Origin: Chitinophaga costaii
GTDB lineage: Bacteria; Bacteroidota; Bacteroidia; Chitinophagales; Chitinophagaceae
NCBI RefSeq assembly: GCF_900094705.1
Contig: NZ_FMAR01000001.1
Span: 434,001-498,000, forward strand
Reading direction: 5' to 3'
DNA length: 64,000 bases
In this document: in pieces, positions 42,953-51,459 of the stretch
Numbering within the stretch: position 1 is the stretch's first letter
How the letters are laid out: each line of letters begins with the position of its first letter
Notes under the pieces: generated by a model
What the model was told of the DNA's origin: nothing
Databases searched by the model: none
The model's input: only the letters and a program-made list of their open reading frames with translations
Translations under genes and position numbers: made by a program

Positions 42953-44059
42953 GTGAAAGACGATCTGAATCTCATAAGAGATATTGAACGTTACCTGGAA
43001 GGGGACATGAGCGAACAAGAACGTAGCGCTTTTGACGCCCTGCGCCGTAAAGATGCAGTGGTAGATGCCGAAGTGGCCCGCCATCAGTTGTTCCTCCAGC
43101 AGTTCAGTGATTTTGGCCGCCGCCAACAATTACAAGAAAATTTAAAACGCATTCATAGCGCCATTGATATGGATCGCCTCCGGGAAGCCGTATCGCCCGA
43201 GGAAGCACCCGTTTCGGGGAAGGTGATCTCCTTCCGCCGCCGCGTGTTTACCGGGGTGGCTGCTGCTGCCTGTATTGCCATTGTAGCCTCGTTGTCTACC
43301 ATTGCCTGGACGCAGCACAACGCCCGCCGCAGCACCAATGCACAATATGAAGACGTACGCCGCGTACTTAGTAATATACAACGCTCGCAGAATGCCATTA
43401 TCAACGATATTAATAGTAAGAACCACGCCCCCCTGAACCCGGGTACTTATGGCGGAACAGGCTTTGCTATCTCCACCAAAGGTTACCTGGTAACTAATTA
43501 CCACGTGATCAAAGGTGCCGATTCTATGTACGTGCAGAATAGCAAGGGCGAGTTTTTCAAGGCCATCAGCGTCATGGAAGACATTTCCAGCGACCTGGCC
43601 ATCCTCAAAATCAGTGACTCTACTTTTAAAGGTCAGCCCCTGCCCTATTCCATCCAACCACAAAAAGTGCAATTGGGCGAAGAAGTGTTTACCCTGGGTT
43701 TCCCCCGCGACGAGGTTGTATACGGCAAGGGCTACATCAGTGCCCAAACCGGATTTAATGGCGATACCGTAGCCTACCAGGTATCTATCCCAGTGAACCC
43801 TGGCAATAGCGGCGGCCCCCTCATCAATAATAAAGGAGAGGTTATTGGCGTCATCAGCGGCAAGCAAACCACCGCCGACGGTATAGCCTTCGCCGTAAAA
43901 TCTGCTCACCTGAAACGCCTGCTGGAAGAAATTCCAAAGGAAAAATTGAACCGCAAGGAATGGAGTAATCACAATTACCTGGAAGCAATGAGCCGCCAGG
44001 ACCAAATATCCAAACTACAGGATTTTGTGTACATGGTGAAAGTGTACAACAGTCATTGA
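42953..44059 (+). CDS. Anti-sigma-like domain fused to HtrA-type serine protease
   Basis: 368-residue single-pass membrane protein. Residues 1-95 are cytoplasmic and resemble anti-sigma N-termini (IERYLEGDMSEQERSAFDAL; no zinc Cys/His set seen). A membrane helix is at about 98-118. Residues 160-325 form a trypsin-like S1C protease with H184 (TNYHV), D214 (SSDLAIL) and S286 (NPGNSGGP). No PDZ domain. GTG start preceded by AAGGAG. It directly follows the ECF sigma gene, so it probably controls that factor, with the protease as sensor or effector; this is inference. Confidence 0.87.
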   Translation: MKDDLNLIRDIERYLEGDMSEQERSAFDALRRKDAVVDAEVARHQLFLQQFSDFGRRQQLQENLKRIHSAIDMDRLREAVSPEEAPVSGKVISFRRRVFTGVAAAACIAIVASLSTIAWTQHNARRSTNAQYEDVRRVLSNIQRSQNAIINDINSKNHAPLNPGTYGGTGFAISTKGYLVTNYHVIKGADSMYVQNSKGEFFKAISVMEDISSDLAILKISDSTFKGQPLPYSIQPQKVQLGEEVFTLGFPRDEVVYGKGYISAQTGFNGDTVAYQVSIPVNPGNSGGPLINNKGEVIGVISGKQTTADGIAFAVKSAHLKRLLEEIPKEKLNRKEWSNHNYLEAMSRQDQISKLQDFVYMVKVYNSH

Positions 44060-44080
44060 ACTACTACGAAGTATCTATAA

Positions 44081-44112
44081 AAAGGCGCATCTACCTGATG
44101 CGCCTTTTTTTT
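44081..44112 (+). terminator. Intrinsic terminator after sigma/protease operon
   Basis: Stem AGGCGCATC/GATGCGCCT with a five-base loop and T8. Confidence 0.9.
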
Positions 44113-44131
44113 ATGGAAGGACCCATATTCT

Positions 44132-44848
44132 TTATTTCTTGATCCAGCCGTGGTAATTATCCGCTATCCAATAAATCAGCTCTTCACTGGGTTGCTGGCG
44201 CAACACATTGTACTGCGGGCGGAATTTCTGCATAAACAATAGCAGCGAATCACCCTTCATGCCGGTTACATGACTTACCAGCAGCGGCGTATAGCGGGAG
44301 TCTATGTATTTCTCCATTTCATTTTGTACGTAGATCTTCTGGAATTTACGCTTGTCTTTTTCCTTGCGGGAAAAACGGGTGATAGGGCTCACAGATATAC
44401 CGAAGCCCTCGGGGGTAGCATTGCCCGCCAGGGGAATGTCTTTTGCATCGAGCCAGGGCTGAAACTGGGCGCGACGGTCTATGGAGTCCAGTTGATAAGG
44501 TGTGTATTGCGACTTTACTTCCAGGCTTGGCAGAAAACGCTGCTGCTTGTCCAGCAAGATGTTTTTGGTGTAAGTGCCACTGGACTGTGGCACGGCAATG
44601 GTCTGGGTAATGTAACCAACGAAAGTAAAAATAATGCTGTCGCCCTGGTGAGCGTCTATCTTGTAGAAACCACCAGCGTCGGCGTAATTGCGTTTGCCCG
44701 TATTCTTATTAAGGACAGAGGCTCCCGGCATTACTAGTTTGTTTTCATCCAGCACGGTACCTGTAACGGTTACCTGCTGGGCTTTTGCTTGTGCCATGGC
44801 CATGCAGGCAACGCCGATCAGTACGGCAAATTTTAATCTTACGCGCAT
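44132..44848 (-). CDS. Carboxypeptidase regulatory-like domain protein
   Basis: 238-residue exported protein: signal peptide at 1-23 (AQAKAQ), then a CarboxypepD_reg-like (TonB-plug-associated) Ig-like domain at about 27-100 (VTVTGTVLDENKLVMPGASV, GDSIIFTFVGYITQTI). The C-terminal half is uncharacterised. In Bacteroidota this domain is common at the N-terminus of TonB-dependent receptors and in stand-alone periplasmic proteins like this one. Function unknown. Confidence 0.82.
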   Translation of the reverse strand: MRVRLKFAVLIGVACMAMAQAKAQQVTVTGTVLDENKLVMPGASVLNKNTGKRNYADAGGFYKIDAHQGDSIIFTFVGYITQTIAVPQSSGTYTKNILLDKQQRFLPSLEVKSQYTPYQLDSIDRRAQFQPWLDAKDIPLAGNATPEGFGISVSPITRFSRKEKDKRKFQKIYVQNEMEKYIDSRYTPLLVSHVTGMKGDSLLLFMQKFRPQYNVLRQQPSEELIYWIADNYHGWIKK

Positions 44849-45050
44849 ATTTGTGGTATAAAGGTCAATAGTTCCGGGTTACCTCAAAGTTCAGTCTTTT
44901 ACACTTACAACCTAACACAATTTTTGCACCGGAATATTCTAAGTAGGTCAATGACAACATAATGAGGTATACATAGAATTATCTACAGACCAAGCGACCA
45001 GCATGCGGTAAGCCAATATCGATGCAGGGGTGATAGGAAACTGTGGGTTA

Positions 45051-45088
45051 TAAAAAAGACTCAAGGTGTTGCCGTAACGGTGACCTTG
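45051..45088 (-). terminator. Intrinsic terminator after galM-like gene
   Basis: On the minus strand CAAGGT...ACCTTG with inner ACCG/CGGC pairing is followed by AGTCTTTTTT. It begins 25 bases past the epimerase stop. Confidence 0.75.
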
Positions 45089-45112
45089 CAGGTGTACTCT
45101 ATACAAACCTTA

Positions 45113-46048
45113 CTATTGCCTGATCTTATAAGTAGTTCTAAAAGTCTTGCTTTCGCCAGGCGACAGTTGCACCAGGCCTATTTTGTTGTTGAAAGCATCC
45201 GGGGCGCCACTGAGGCATTCCACGGCTATGCTGCGGCGGTGTGGTGGGGTGTACACTTGCAGCACAGGATAACTGGCATCCGGGTAGAACTCGATGGCCA
45301 GGCCTTTTTCCGGATCATACAGTCCTGCTGCCGGAGCGGGTTTGGCAAGATCACGCAGAAAAGAATTATCAAGTTCTACCCCGGTAAGGGTGCTGCGCTG
45401 GCGAAATTTATCGTAAGGCAGCAATTGCCCCGTAGGTAATAATTTTTCGTTGAACGCTACCAGGTGGGTAGCTGCAAATTGTAGTTCCAGTGCATCTATA
45501 CTGCCACCGGTGGTAAAATAAGGATGCCAGCCGTCCATGATAGGAATGGGTACATGACTATGGTTTTCCAGCGTGGTAGTTACGGCCAGTTGATGTTCGG
45601 GCAACAGGCGGTATTCTACCAGGCAATCGTAATTAAAAGGATAACCGGCATCATCTGCGCGATAGGTGTACTGCAAGGTGATGGCGGCATAAGATTCGAT
45701 GGCAGTTTGCTGCACCAGTTCAAAACTCACATCAAACAGCAGGCCGTGTATATCGCTTTTCAGGATCTCATAATGCTGCCCGTTCCAATTGTATTGGCGA
45801 TCCGTCATCCGGCAGGCGAAGGGACTGAGTTTTACATTTTTAAAACTATTGGTAAGATCGGCCTTAAGTGCAGCGATATTTTTATAACTGTCTATCACAT
45901 TCAGTGGCTGGCCTTTATGCTGCACCACAAATGCGTGCAACATAGCCCCATGTGCCGGCACTACCTGCACTTCCGTGCCAGTACTGTTGTCTTTTAAAAC
46001 GATAATGTCTAGTCCTTCCTGCGATACTGGAGAAATGCTAAATGCCAC
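45113..46048 (-). CDS. Aldose 1-epimerase family protein
   Basis: About 311-residue galactose-mutarotase-like enzyme interconverting sugar anomers. Conserved pieces include VVPAHGAMLHAF, the His region DGWHPYFTTGG and LDNSFLRDLAKP. The start is uncertain: GTG at 46048 gives the usual N-terminus, whereas the open frame extends to an ATG at 46165 through sequence without family character. Downstream of the sugar symporter but separated from it by a terminator-like hairpin. Confidence 0.85.
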   Translation of the reverse strand: MAFSISPVSQEGLDIIVLKDNSTGTEVQVVPAHGAMLHAFVVQHKGQPLNVIDSYKNIAALKADLTNSFKNVKLSPFACRMTDRQYNWNGQHYEILKSDIHGLLFDVSFELVQQTAIESYAAITLQYTYRADDAGYPFNYDCLVEYRLLPEHQLAVTTTLENHSHVPIPIMDGWHPYFTTGGSIDALELQFAATHLVAFNEKLLPTGQLLPYDKFRQRSTLTGVELDNSFLRDLAKPAPAAGLYDPEKGLAIEFYPDASYPVLQVYTPPHRRSIAVECLSGAPDAFNNKIGLVQLSPGESKTFRTTYKIRQ

Positions 46049-46133
46049 GTTAAATGTTTTACGGACAACCAAGTTAATAAAATATTCCAAATAGCGCCGG
46101 GCCCCACAACGTACACAACCGTTTGTGCAGGTA

Positions 46134-46191
46134 CTAAAAAACACATCCGCTTTTTTTATTTCCAAGAACAGGAAAAATAAAAAGCGGATGT
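46134..46191 (-). terminator. Long-stem terminator after sodium/solute symporter gene
   Basis: A ~20-bp inverted repeat (ACATCCGCTTTTT... / ...AAAGCGGATGT) with a short loop; on the minus strand it is followed by GTTTTTT. It lies between the symporter stop and the epimerase start and may reduce, not abolish, transcription into the latter. Confidence 0.75.
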
Positions 46192-46216
46192 TAACAGCTT
46201 TCCCCTAAAAACGCAT

Positions 46217-47899
46217 TTACCAGAATACGGTATACAACGCCGTAATCATACCCACCACCAGTAGCGCAATCACCACGAAGCCCGTGGAAGGCTTGAACAT
46301 AGCGGCGTCTACTTCCAGGCCGCGCGGATTATGCTTACTCTTCGGATCCAGCAGCGATATAATGATCATACCAATGATGCATATCACAAACACAATACCC
46401 ATCCGGTCTATGAAGGGTATTTCAAAGTGCCGGCTGGAAGGGTCTGGATTAAATTTAGACCAGCCACTGGCAGACAGCGCGGAGAGGTCTGCAAACTTAG
46501 GCAGCACTTTTAGGATGAGCGACATTACAAAACCACCTATCATGGCAAACATGGCTGCACCAGCGTTGGTACGTTTCCAGAAGAAGCCCATGATAAACAT
46601 GGCAAAGATACCTGGCGATACAAAGCCGGTGTATTCCTGGATAAATTGAAAGCCGCCTTTTTTATCAATGCCCAGAAAGTTAGATATCACCACGGCCAGT
46701 ATCATGGCCACGATCACGGTAACCCGCCCAACGGAAAGGATTTTCTTTTCATCTGTTGCGGGGTATAATTTTTTGTAGATATCCAGGGAGAAGATGGTAG
46801 AAATACTGTTGGCCTTACCCGCCAGCGAAGCTACTACCGCCGCCGTGAGGGCTGCGAAAGACAAACCTTTCAGGCCTGGCCCTAATAAGTTAAGCAACAC
46901 GGGATAAGCCTTGTCTGGGTTCTGCGCTGCCCCTACACCGATGGTCTGCTGAAACTCTCCGTGCTGGTACAACACATAAGCAGCAATACCGGGTAATACC
47001 ACGATGATAGGCATGAGCATTTTGAGGAAACCGGCAAAAAGCAACCCATTGCGTGCCGTTTTCAGGTCGGCGCCCAGGGCGCGTTGCGTGATGTATTGGT
47101 TACAACCCCAGTAGTTCAGGTTCACAATCCACATACCACCTACCAGCACAGAAAGGCCGGGCAGGTCCAGGTAATTGGGATTGTCTTTATCCAGGATCAT
47201 GTGAAAATGATCCGGCGCTTTTTCGGTGAGAAGGTGAAATTGGTTCATCAACCCATGCACGGCAAACTTGTCGCCCACCAGCCCCAGGGCCAGGTAGGTG
47301 GTAGCCAGCCCACCCAGGATGAGGAAAAACACTTGAATAACATCGGTGAAGCCAATTACTTTCATGCCCCCCAGGGTAATGATAACGGCAAAAACCGCCA
47401 GCGCAATCATACAGGTATAAAACTCTATCCCAGAAACGGCGTGAATGGCAATGGCCCCCAGGTACAGGATGGAAGTAAGGTTCACCACCACATAGAGCAG
47501 CAACCAAAACACCGCCATGATAGCCGCCACCGTGTTCCCATATCGCTGGGAGAGAAATTGGGGCATGGTGTAAATCTTGTTCTTCAGGTAGATGGGCAGA
47601 AAAAATACGGCCACGATGATCAGCGTGGCAGCAGCCATCCACTCATAGGTGGAAATGGCCAGGCCCATCTTAAAACCAGATCCAGACATCCCGATCATTT
47701 GCTCCGCAGAAATGTTGGACGCAATAAGCGATGCCCCGATGGCCCACCAGGTGAGCGAGCCTTCTGCCAGGAAAAAATCCTTACTGTCGGAAATGGCTTT
47801 TTTCTTTTTGTTGTAGATGTAAATACCGTATCCCGCTACAATAACGAAGTAGACAACAAATACGATAATGTCGAATGGTTGCAATAAATTCTTTTGCAT
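46217..47899 (-). CDS. Sodium/solute symporter (SSS family, sugar type)
   Basis: 560-residue integral membrane protein with about 14 helices, SGLT-like: AEGSLTWWAIGASLIASNISAEQ near helix 1-2 (residues about 46-68) and GMKVIGFTDVIQV are characteristic. It couples sugar or related solute uptake to sodium. Neighbouring aldose epimerase suggests a hexose such as galactose or glucose. A perfect LacI-type operator lies about 190 bases upstream. Confidence 0.92.
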   Translation of the reverse strand: MQKNLLQPFDIIVFVVYFVIVAGYGIYIYNKKKKAISDSKDFFLAEGSLTWWAIGASLIASNISAEQMIGMSGSGFKMGLAISTYEWMAAATLIIVAVFFLPIYLKNKIYTMPQFLSQRYGNTVAAIMAVFWLLLYVVVNLTSILYLGAIAIHAVSGIEFYTCMIALAVFAVIITLGGMKVIGFTDVIQVFFLILGGLATTYLALGLVGDKFAVHGLMNQFHLLTEKAPDHFHMILDKDNPNYLDLPGLSVLVGGMWIVNLNYWGCNQYITQRALGADLKTARNGLLFAGFLKMLMPIIVVLPGIAAYVLYQHGEFQQTIGVGAAQNPDKAYPVLLNLLGPGLKGLSFAALTAAVVASLAGKANSISTIFSLDIYKKLYPATDEKKILSVGRVTVIVAMILAVVISNFLGIDKKGGFQFIQEYTGFVSPGIFAMFIMGFFWKRTNAGAAMFAMIGGFVMSLILKVLPKFADLSALSASGWSKFNPDPSSRHFEIPFIDRMGIVFVICIIGMIIISLLDPKSKHNPRGLEVDAAMFKPSTGFVVIALLVVGMITALYTVFW

Positions 47900-48092
47900 A
47901 ATATTTCAAACGTGGTTGTAATGTATAATTCGTGGACGAATAATTGTTTTTTAACGCGGATCAAGATAGCAAAGAAAAATAGATAAATGTACAGTTTACG
48001 CTTAAAAATTATTAATTGTCATATTGATATTTTTTATCGGGAATTAAAAACAAGCTACAAAGCGATGGTAAACTAATTTTATTTGCGGATTC

Positions 48093-48108
48093 ATGCAAAC
48101 GTTTGCAT
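48093..48108. promoter_or_regulatory. LacI-family operator-like palindrome
   Basis: ATGCAAACGTTTGCAT is a perfect 16-bp palindrome with the AAACGTTT centre typical of LacI/GalR-family operators. It lies between the FAD oxidoreductase stop and the symporter start, upstream of the symporter/epimerase genes. No LacI-family gene is in the window. Confidence 0.6.
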
Positions 48109-48169
48109 TAAATCCTTAATAACCGGCTACCAGTAAGCATTTCCTGCTTTTCAAGAGATGTTTTTGGGT

Positions 48170-49327
48170 CTAAAAAGTATAAGCCGTAGCCTCCGATTCC
48201 GGCACCATCATCTCTGCCAGTCGCTCTCCTACTGCCGACCCGATAGCGACCCCCATGCCCCCCATGCGCACACCCAGGAAAATATGGGGCGCTTTCTCTT
48301 CCAGGATGGGCTGCTTGCTGGCACCAAAGGCCATGATACCCGTCCACCGGCTGTCGATGGCTACCTTACGCCCGGGTAATATTACCGTGTGCAACTTGTC
48401 TTCCAGCGCCTCCTGTATAACCGTATTCAGCGCAAAATCGGTGGTAGCCTCCCCGGCAAAGTCCAGGTTTCGGCCGCCGCCCAGCAGTATCCGGCCTGCT
48501 ATTTCCCGGAAATAGAAATATCCTTCCTCCAGGTGAAATATGCCTTTAAAGGGCAGGCCGGGTACCGGTGCCGTAATGAGCACCTGTCCACGGCCAGGTT
48601 GCAGATCCAGGTCGGGGAACAGGGTTTTGGTGAAGGCGTTGGTGCATACCGCTACGGCCTTTGCTTGCAAGGGTACCGGCGGCAGGCCGCTGGCCTGTAT
48701 CTCCACGCGCACACCTTGTGTCAGGGAGTGCAGTGCTGTAACATTGCACCCGGTTTGTATTGCTATGCCTTGTTGCAACGCCAGGTCCAGCAGGCTGCGC
48801 ATCATGCGGCCGGTATGCAGGCCACCTTCAAAATTGTTGCGTACCAGCGCGGCCACATTTTTTTCGGAGAAACCAAAGTCTTTTATGGCGGGATTGTAGA
48901 GGGTAAATGCGGCTGCTCCCAGCACCGGGTACAGCAACGTATTAATTTCTTCCAGGCGGTTCAGTGCAGGCAAAGCGGCGGTGGCGATCAGCTCATAGCT
49001 GCCCGCCTCCTCATATCCTATGCGGTCGTCTCCCAGCCGGGCGCGCAGCAAGCGCAGGCCCTCCCGGCGAAAAGCCACCAGCGCGGCCACTTCGGCCGCC
49101 GGCATGGTTTGCAAGTCGTTCAGTAATTCGGTAAGGCTACCGATGCAGGCAAAACCTGCATTCCGGGTACTGGCCCCCGCCGGCAGCACACCACGCTCCA
49201 CCACCAGCACCCTGGCGTTTGGCTGCCTGGCCCGCAATGCCAATGCGGTAGATAACCCTACGATGCCGCTGCCAATCACAATATAGTCGTACTGCAAAAA
49301 ACTTTCCTGTTCCCAAAAGCTTAACAT
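48170..49327 (-). CDS. FAD-dependent oxidoreductase (DAO family)
   Basis: 385-residue flavoprotein of the D-amino-acid oxidase/glycine oxidase group. FAD-binding Rossmann motif YIVIGSGIVGLSTALAL (about 15-31), GASTRNAGFACIG, and the C-terminal GVRMGGMGVAIGSAVGERLA. Relatives oxidise amino acids, glycerol-3-phosphate or 2-hydroxy acids; substrate unknown. Short N-terminal extension before the Rossmann fold suggests the true start could be slightly internal, but no better ATG is visible. Confidence 0.87.
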   Translation of the reverse strand: MLSFWEQESFLQYDYIVIGSGIVGLSTALALRARQPNARVLVVERGVLPAGASTRNAGFACIGSLTELLNDLQTMPAAEVAALVAFRREGLRLLRARLGDDRIGYEEAGSYELIATAALPALNRLEEINTLLYPVLGAAAFTLYNPAIKDFGFSEKNVAALVRNNFEGGLHTGRMMRSLLDLALQQGIAIQTGCNVTALHSLTQGVRVEIQASGLPPVPLQAKAVAVCTNAFTKTLFPDLDLQPGRGQVLITAPVPGLPFKGIFHLEEGYFYFREIAGRILLGGGRNLDFAGEATTDFALNTVIQEALEDKLHTVILPGRKVAIDSRWTGIMAFGASKQPILEEKAPHIFLGVRMGGMGVAIGSAVGERLAEMMVPESEATAYTF

Positions 49328-49471
49328 AGCTGTAAATTAAGGCATAGCCACCATTTTGGGGGCGCGGCAGGAAATTAATCGGCCTTCATTTCCACCTGCC
49401 TACTGCAGGGCCAAGGGGCCAAGGGTCCTAAAGCCCGGTCAGCGGTACTGCGCAGGTAGCCGCCATTAGTC

Positions 49472-49873
49472 TTATCGCCTTAGCAGGTTATCCACCGCGT
49501 AGGCATTCTGCGCCAGGAAACGCAGCAGTATAAAGTACAAGCCGCCATACAATAATTGGGTGCCAATGGCTTCCCAGTTTTCTTTTATGGCGCAACCAAA
49601 GATCAGCAAGATCATGAGTAGCGCACCGGCAATAAGGGCGTAGCGGGTGAGCAGGCCCAGGATGAGCAAGGCTCCGATGGCAAATTCAACGAAAGGAAGC
49701 GCATAGGCAAAAGGGGTTACCAGCGCCAGGGGCAGGGTGCCATCGTAGCCCTTTATCATACCGCCGGCAAATACAGACAGCTTGGGTATACGCACCAGCC
49801 CATGCCCAAACATGGCCATTCCTATGGTAATGCGCAGCAGTGCGTAAGACAATTGTTCATTGGTAATTTTCAT
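49472..49873 (-). CDS. DoxX family membrane protein
   Basis: 133-residue protein with four predicted membrane helices, starting MKITNEQLSYALLRITIGM, with FGHGLVRIPK and PFVEFAIGALLILGLLTRYA. The ATG at 49873 matches the normal family length; an extension to 49972 would add 33 residues without similarity. DoxX-like proteins are small quinone-linked or redox-associated membrane proteins; role unknown here. Confidence 0.87.
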   Translation of the reverse strand: MKITNEQLSYALLRITIGMAMFGHGLVRIPKLSVFAGGMIKGYDGTLPLALVTPFAYALPFVEFAIGALLILGLLTRYALIAGALLMILLIFGCAIKENWEAIGTQLLYGGLYFILLRFLAQNAYAVDNLLRR

Positions 49874-49957
49874 GGTCGGAAAAAATTTACGGGTAATACA
49901 AAGCGCAGCAACGCCCATGCGTGGCACTGGTATAATACTACGGAAAATTAGTAAGTC

Positions 49958-50011
49958 ATGCCCAAAAAACAAATACCGCTTTATACAAGGTCTTCAGCTT
50001 GCATAAAGCGG
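49958..50011 (-). terminator. Intrinsic terminator of the ilv operon
   Basis: On the minus strand CCGCTTTAT...CAAG pairs with CTTG...ATAAAGCGG, followed by TATTTGTTTTTT. It lies just past the ilvA stop. Confidence 0.8.
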
Positions 50012-50032
50012 CTTTTTATATTAAGCAATAAC

Positions 50033-51289
50033 TTACACTAAATAGCCAAATAAGTCGTCGTGCTTATTCAGTTCTGTATAATTGAGTTTATACCGTTGCA
50101 TGTTGGCAATGAGTGCCTGGTAGTCGTCGCGATGTTTCAGCTCAATGCCTACCAGGGCAGGGCCGGTATCTTTGTTCGTTTTTTTAATGAACTCAAAACG
50201 GGTAATATCATCATCCGGGCCCAGGATATGGTTGAGGAATTCCCGCAATGCGCCGGGGCGTTGGGCAAAACGTACAATAAAATAATGCTTCAGCCCTTCG
50301 TACAACAAAGACCTTTCTTTGATCTCCTGCATACGGTCTATATCGTTGTTGCTACCACTTACTACGCACACTACCTTTTTGCCTTTGATGGCATCGGCCA
50401 TATCGTCCAGGGCGGCGATAGACAGGGCCCCTGCGGGTTCTACCACGATAGCGTCTTCATTATATAATTTCAAAATGGTGGAACATACTTTGCCTTCCGG
50501 TACGATCACCATTTTATCCAGCACCTTTTCGCAGATCGCATAATTGAGATCTCCTACTCTTTTCACCGCAGCGCCATCCACGAAGCTGTCTATGCCGGTA
50601 AGCGTTACGGGGCCGCCTTCGGCCAAGGCCCGCGTCATGCTGGGCGCACCTTCCGGCTCCACGCCTATCACCTGGGTCTGCGGGCTAAAGGCCTTGAAAT
50701 AAGTGCCGGTACCTGCTGCCAGTCCGCCACCGCCAATGGGTACAAAGAGGTAGTCAAAGTTTTGTTGATCTTCCAGTATTTCCACGGCCACGGTACCCTG
50801 GCCGGCAATGATCTTTGGGTTATCAAATGGCGGAATATAGGTCATGCCATTGGCCTTGGTAAAAGCCTGGGCTTCTGCCGAACAATCGTCGAAGGTGTCT
50901 CCCACTAGGCGTATCTGGATATTGTCGCCCCCGAACATGGTGACTTGCCTTACTTTTTGATTGGGGGTAATGATGGGCATGAATATAACGCCTTGCATGT
51001 TTAATGCCTTGCAGGCGAATGCAAATCCCTGTGCATGATTGCCTGCGCTGGCCGTTGTCACGCCTTTGGCAATGAGGGAAGGTTCCAGGTTGCGGATCAT
51101 ATTGTAGGCACCCCGTAATTTATAACTGCGTACAACCTGCATGTCTTCCCGCTTCAGGTACACATCGCATTGATAACGGCGCGATAAAGTGGCGCTATAA
51201 GTAAGGGGGGTACGGTTTACCACGGGTTTTAACAGCGCTGCTGCTTCCTGTATTTGTGCTACCGATACAAGGTTCTCTACTAACGACAT
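50033..51289 (-). CDS. ilvA: Threonine deaminase
   Basis: 418-residue PLP enzyme converting threonine to 2-oxobutyrate, the first isoleucine step. PLP lysine region is RSYKLRGAYNM (about 55-65); Gly-rich phosphate loop PIGGGGLAAG. A single short ACT-like regulatory domain covers about 330-418 (FIVRFAQRPGALREFLNHIL), as in the short biosynthetic form. Last gene of the ilv operon, behind a terminator-like hairpin after ilvC, so its level may differ from the upstream genes. Confidence 0.95.
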   Translation of the reverse strand: MSLVENLVSVAQIQEAAALLKPVVNRTPLTYSATLSRRYQCDVYLKREDMQVVRSYKLRGAYNMIRNLEPSLIAKGVTTASAGNHAQGFAFACKALNMQGVIFMPIITPNQKVRQVTMFGGDNIQIRLVGDTFDDCSAEAQAFTKANGMTYIPPFDNPKIIAGQGTVAVEILEDQQNFDYLFVPIGGGGLAAGTGTYFKAFSPQTQVIGVEPEGAPSMTRALAEGGPVTLTGIDSFVDGAAVKRVGDLNYAICEKVLDKMVIVPEGKVCSTILKLYNEDAIVVEPAGALSIAALDDMADAIKGKKVVCVVSGSNNDIDRMQEIKERSLLYEGLKHYFIVRFAQRPGALREFLNHILGPDDDITRFEFIKKTNKDTGPALVGIELKHRDDYQALIANMQRYKLNYTELNKHDDLFGYLV

Positions 51290-51342
51290 AAAATATTTTT
51301 TCCAGGTTCACCAGCCGCTTATGGGGCATGATGAGCAGTGAA

Positions 51343-51411
51343 CTAAAAAACGAAAACCGGAAGCCCATACTGCAAGAAAGCGTAAAGCCCTTTACAGTTT
51401 TGTACTTCCGG
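51343..51411 (-). terminator. Terminator-like hairpin between ilvC and ilvA
   Basis: On the minus strand CCGGAAG (51411-51405) pairs with CTTCCGG (51363-51357), with an inner GTAAAG/CTTTAC hairpin; it is followed by TTTTCGTTTTTT. Located 48 bases after the ilvC stop inside the operon, so it could set a lower ilvA level. Confidence 0.65.
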
Positions 51412-51459
51412 CATCTTTATCCGTGGAGGAAGGAAGGGTCTGTTACGCTTCCATTCCGC

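Noticed and set aside
46049..46165. 39-residue N-terminal extension of the aldose epimerase
   Set aside because: No similarity to the family, and Cys-rich atypical composition; GTG at 46048 gives the normal N-terminus, though this is not certain.
51354..51398. Possible third leader peptide between ilvC and ilvA
   Set aside because: The short frame lies within the hairpin itself, has no clear Ile/Thr/Val enrichment and has no separate antiterminator.
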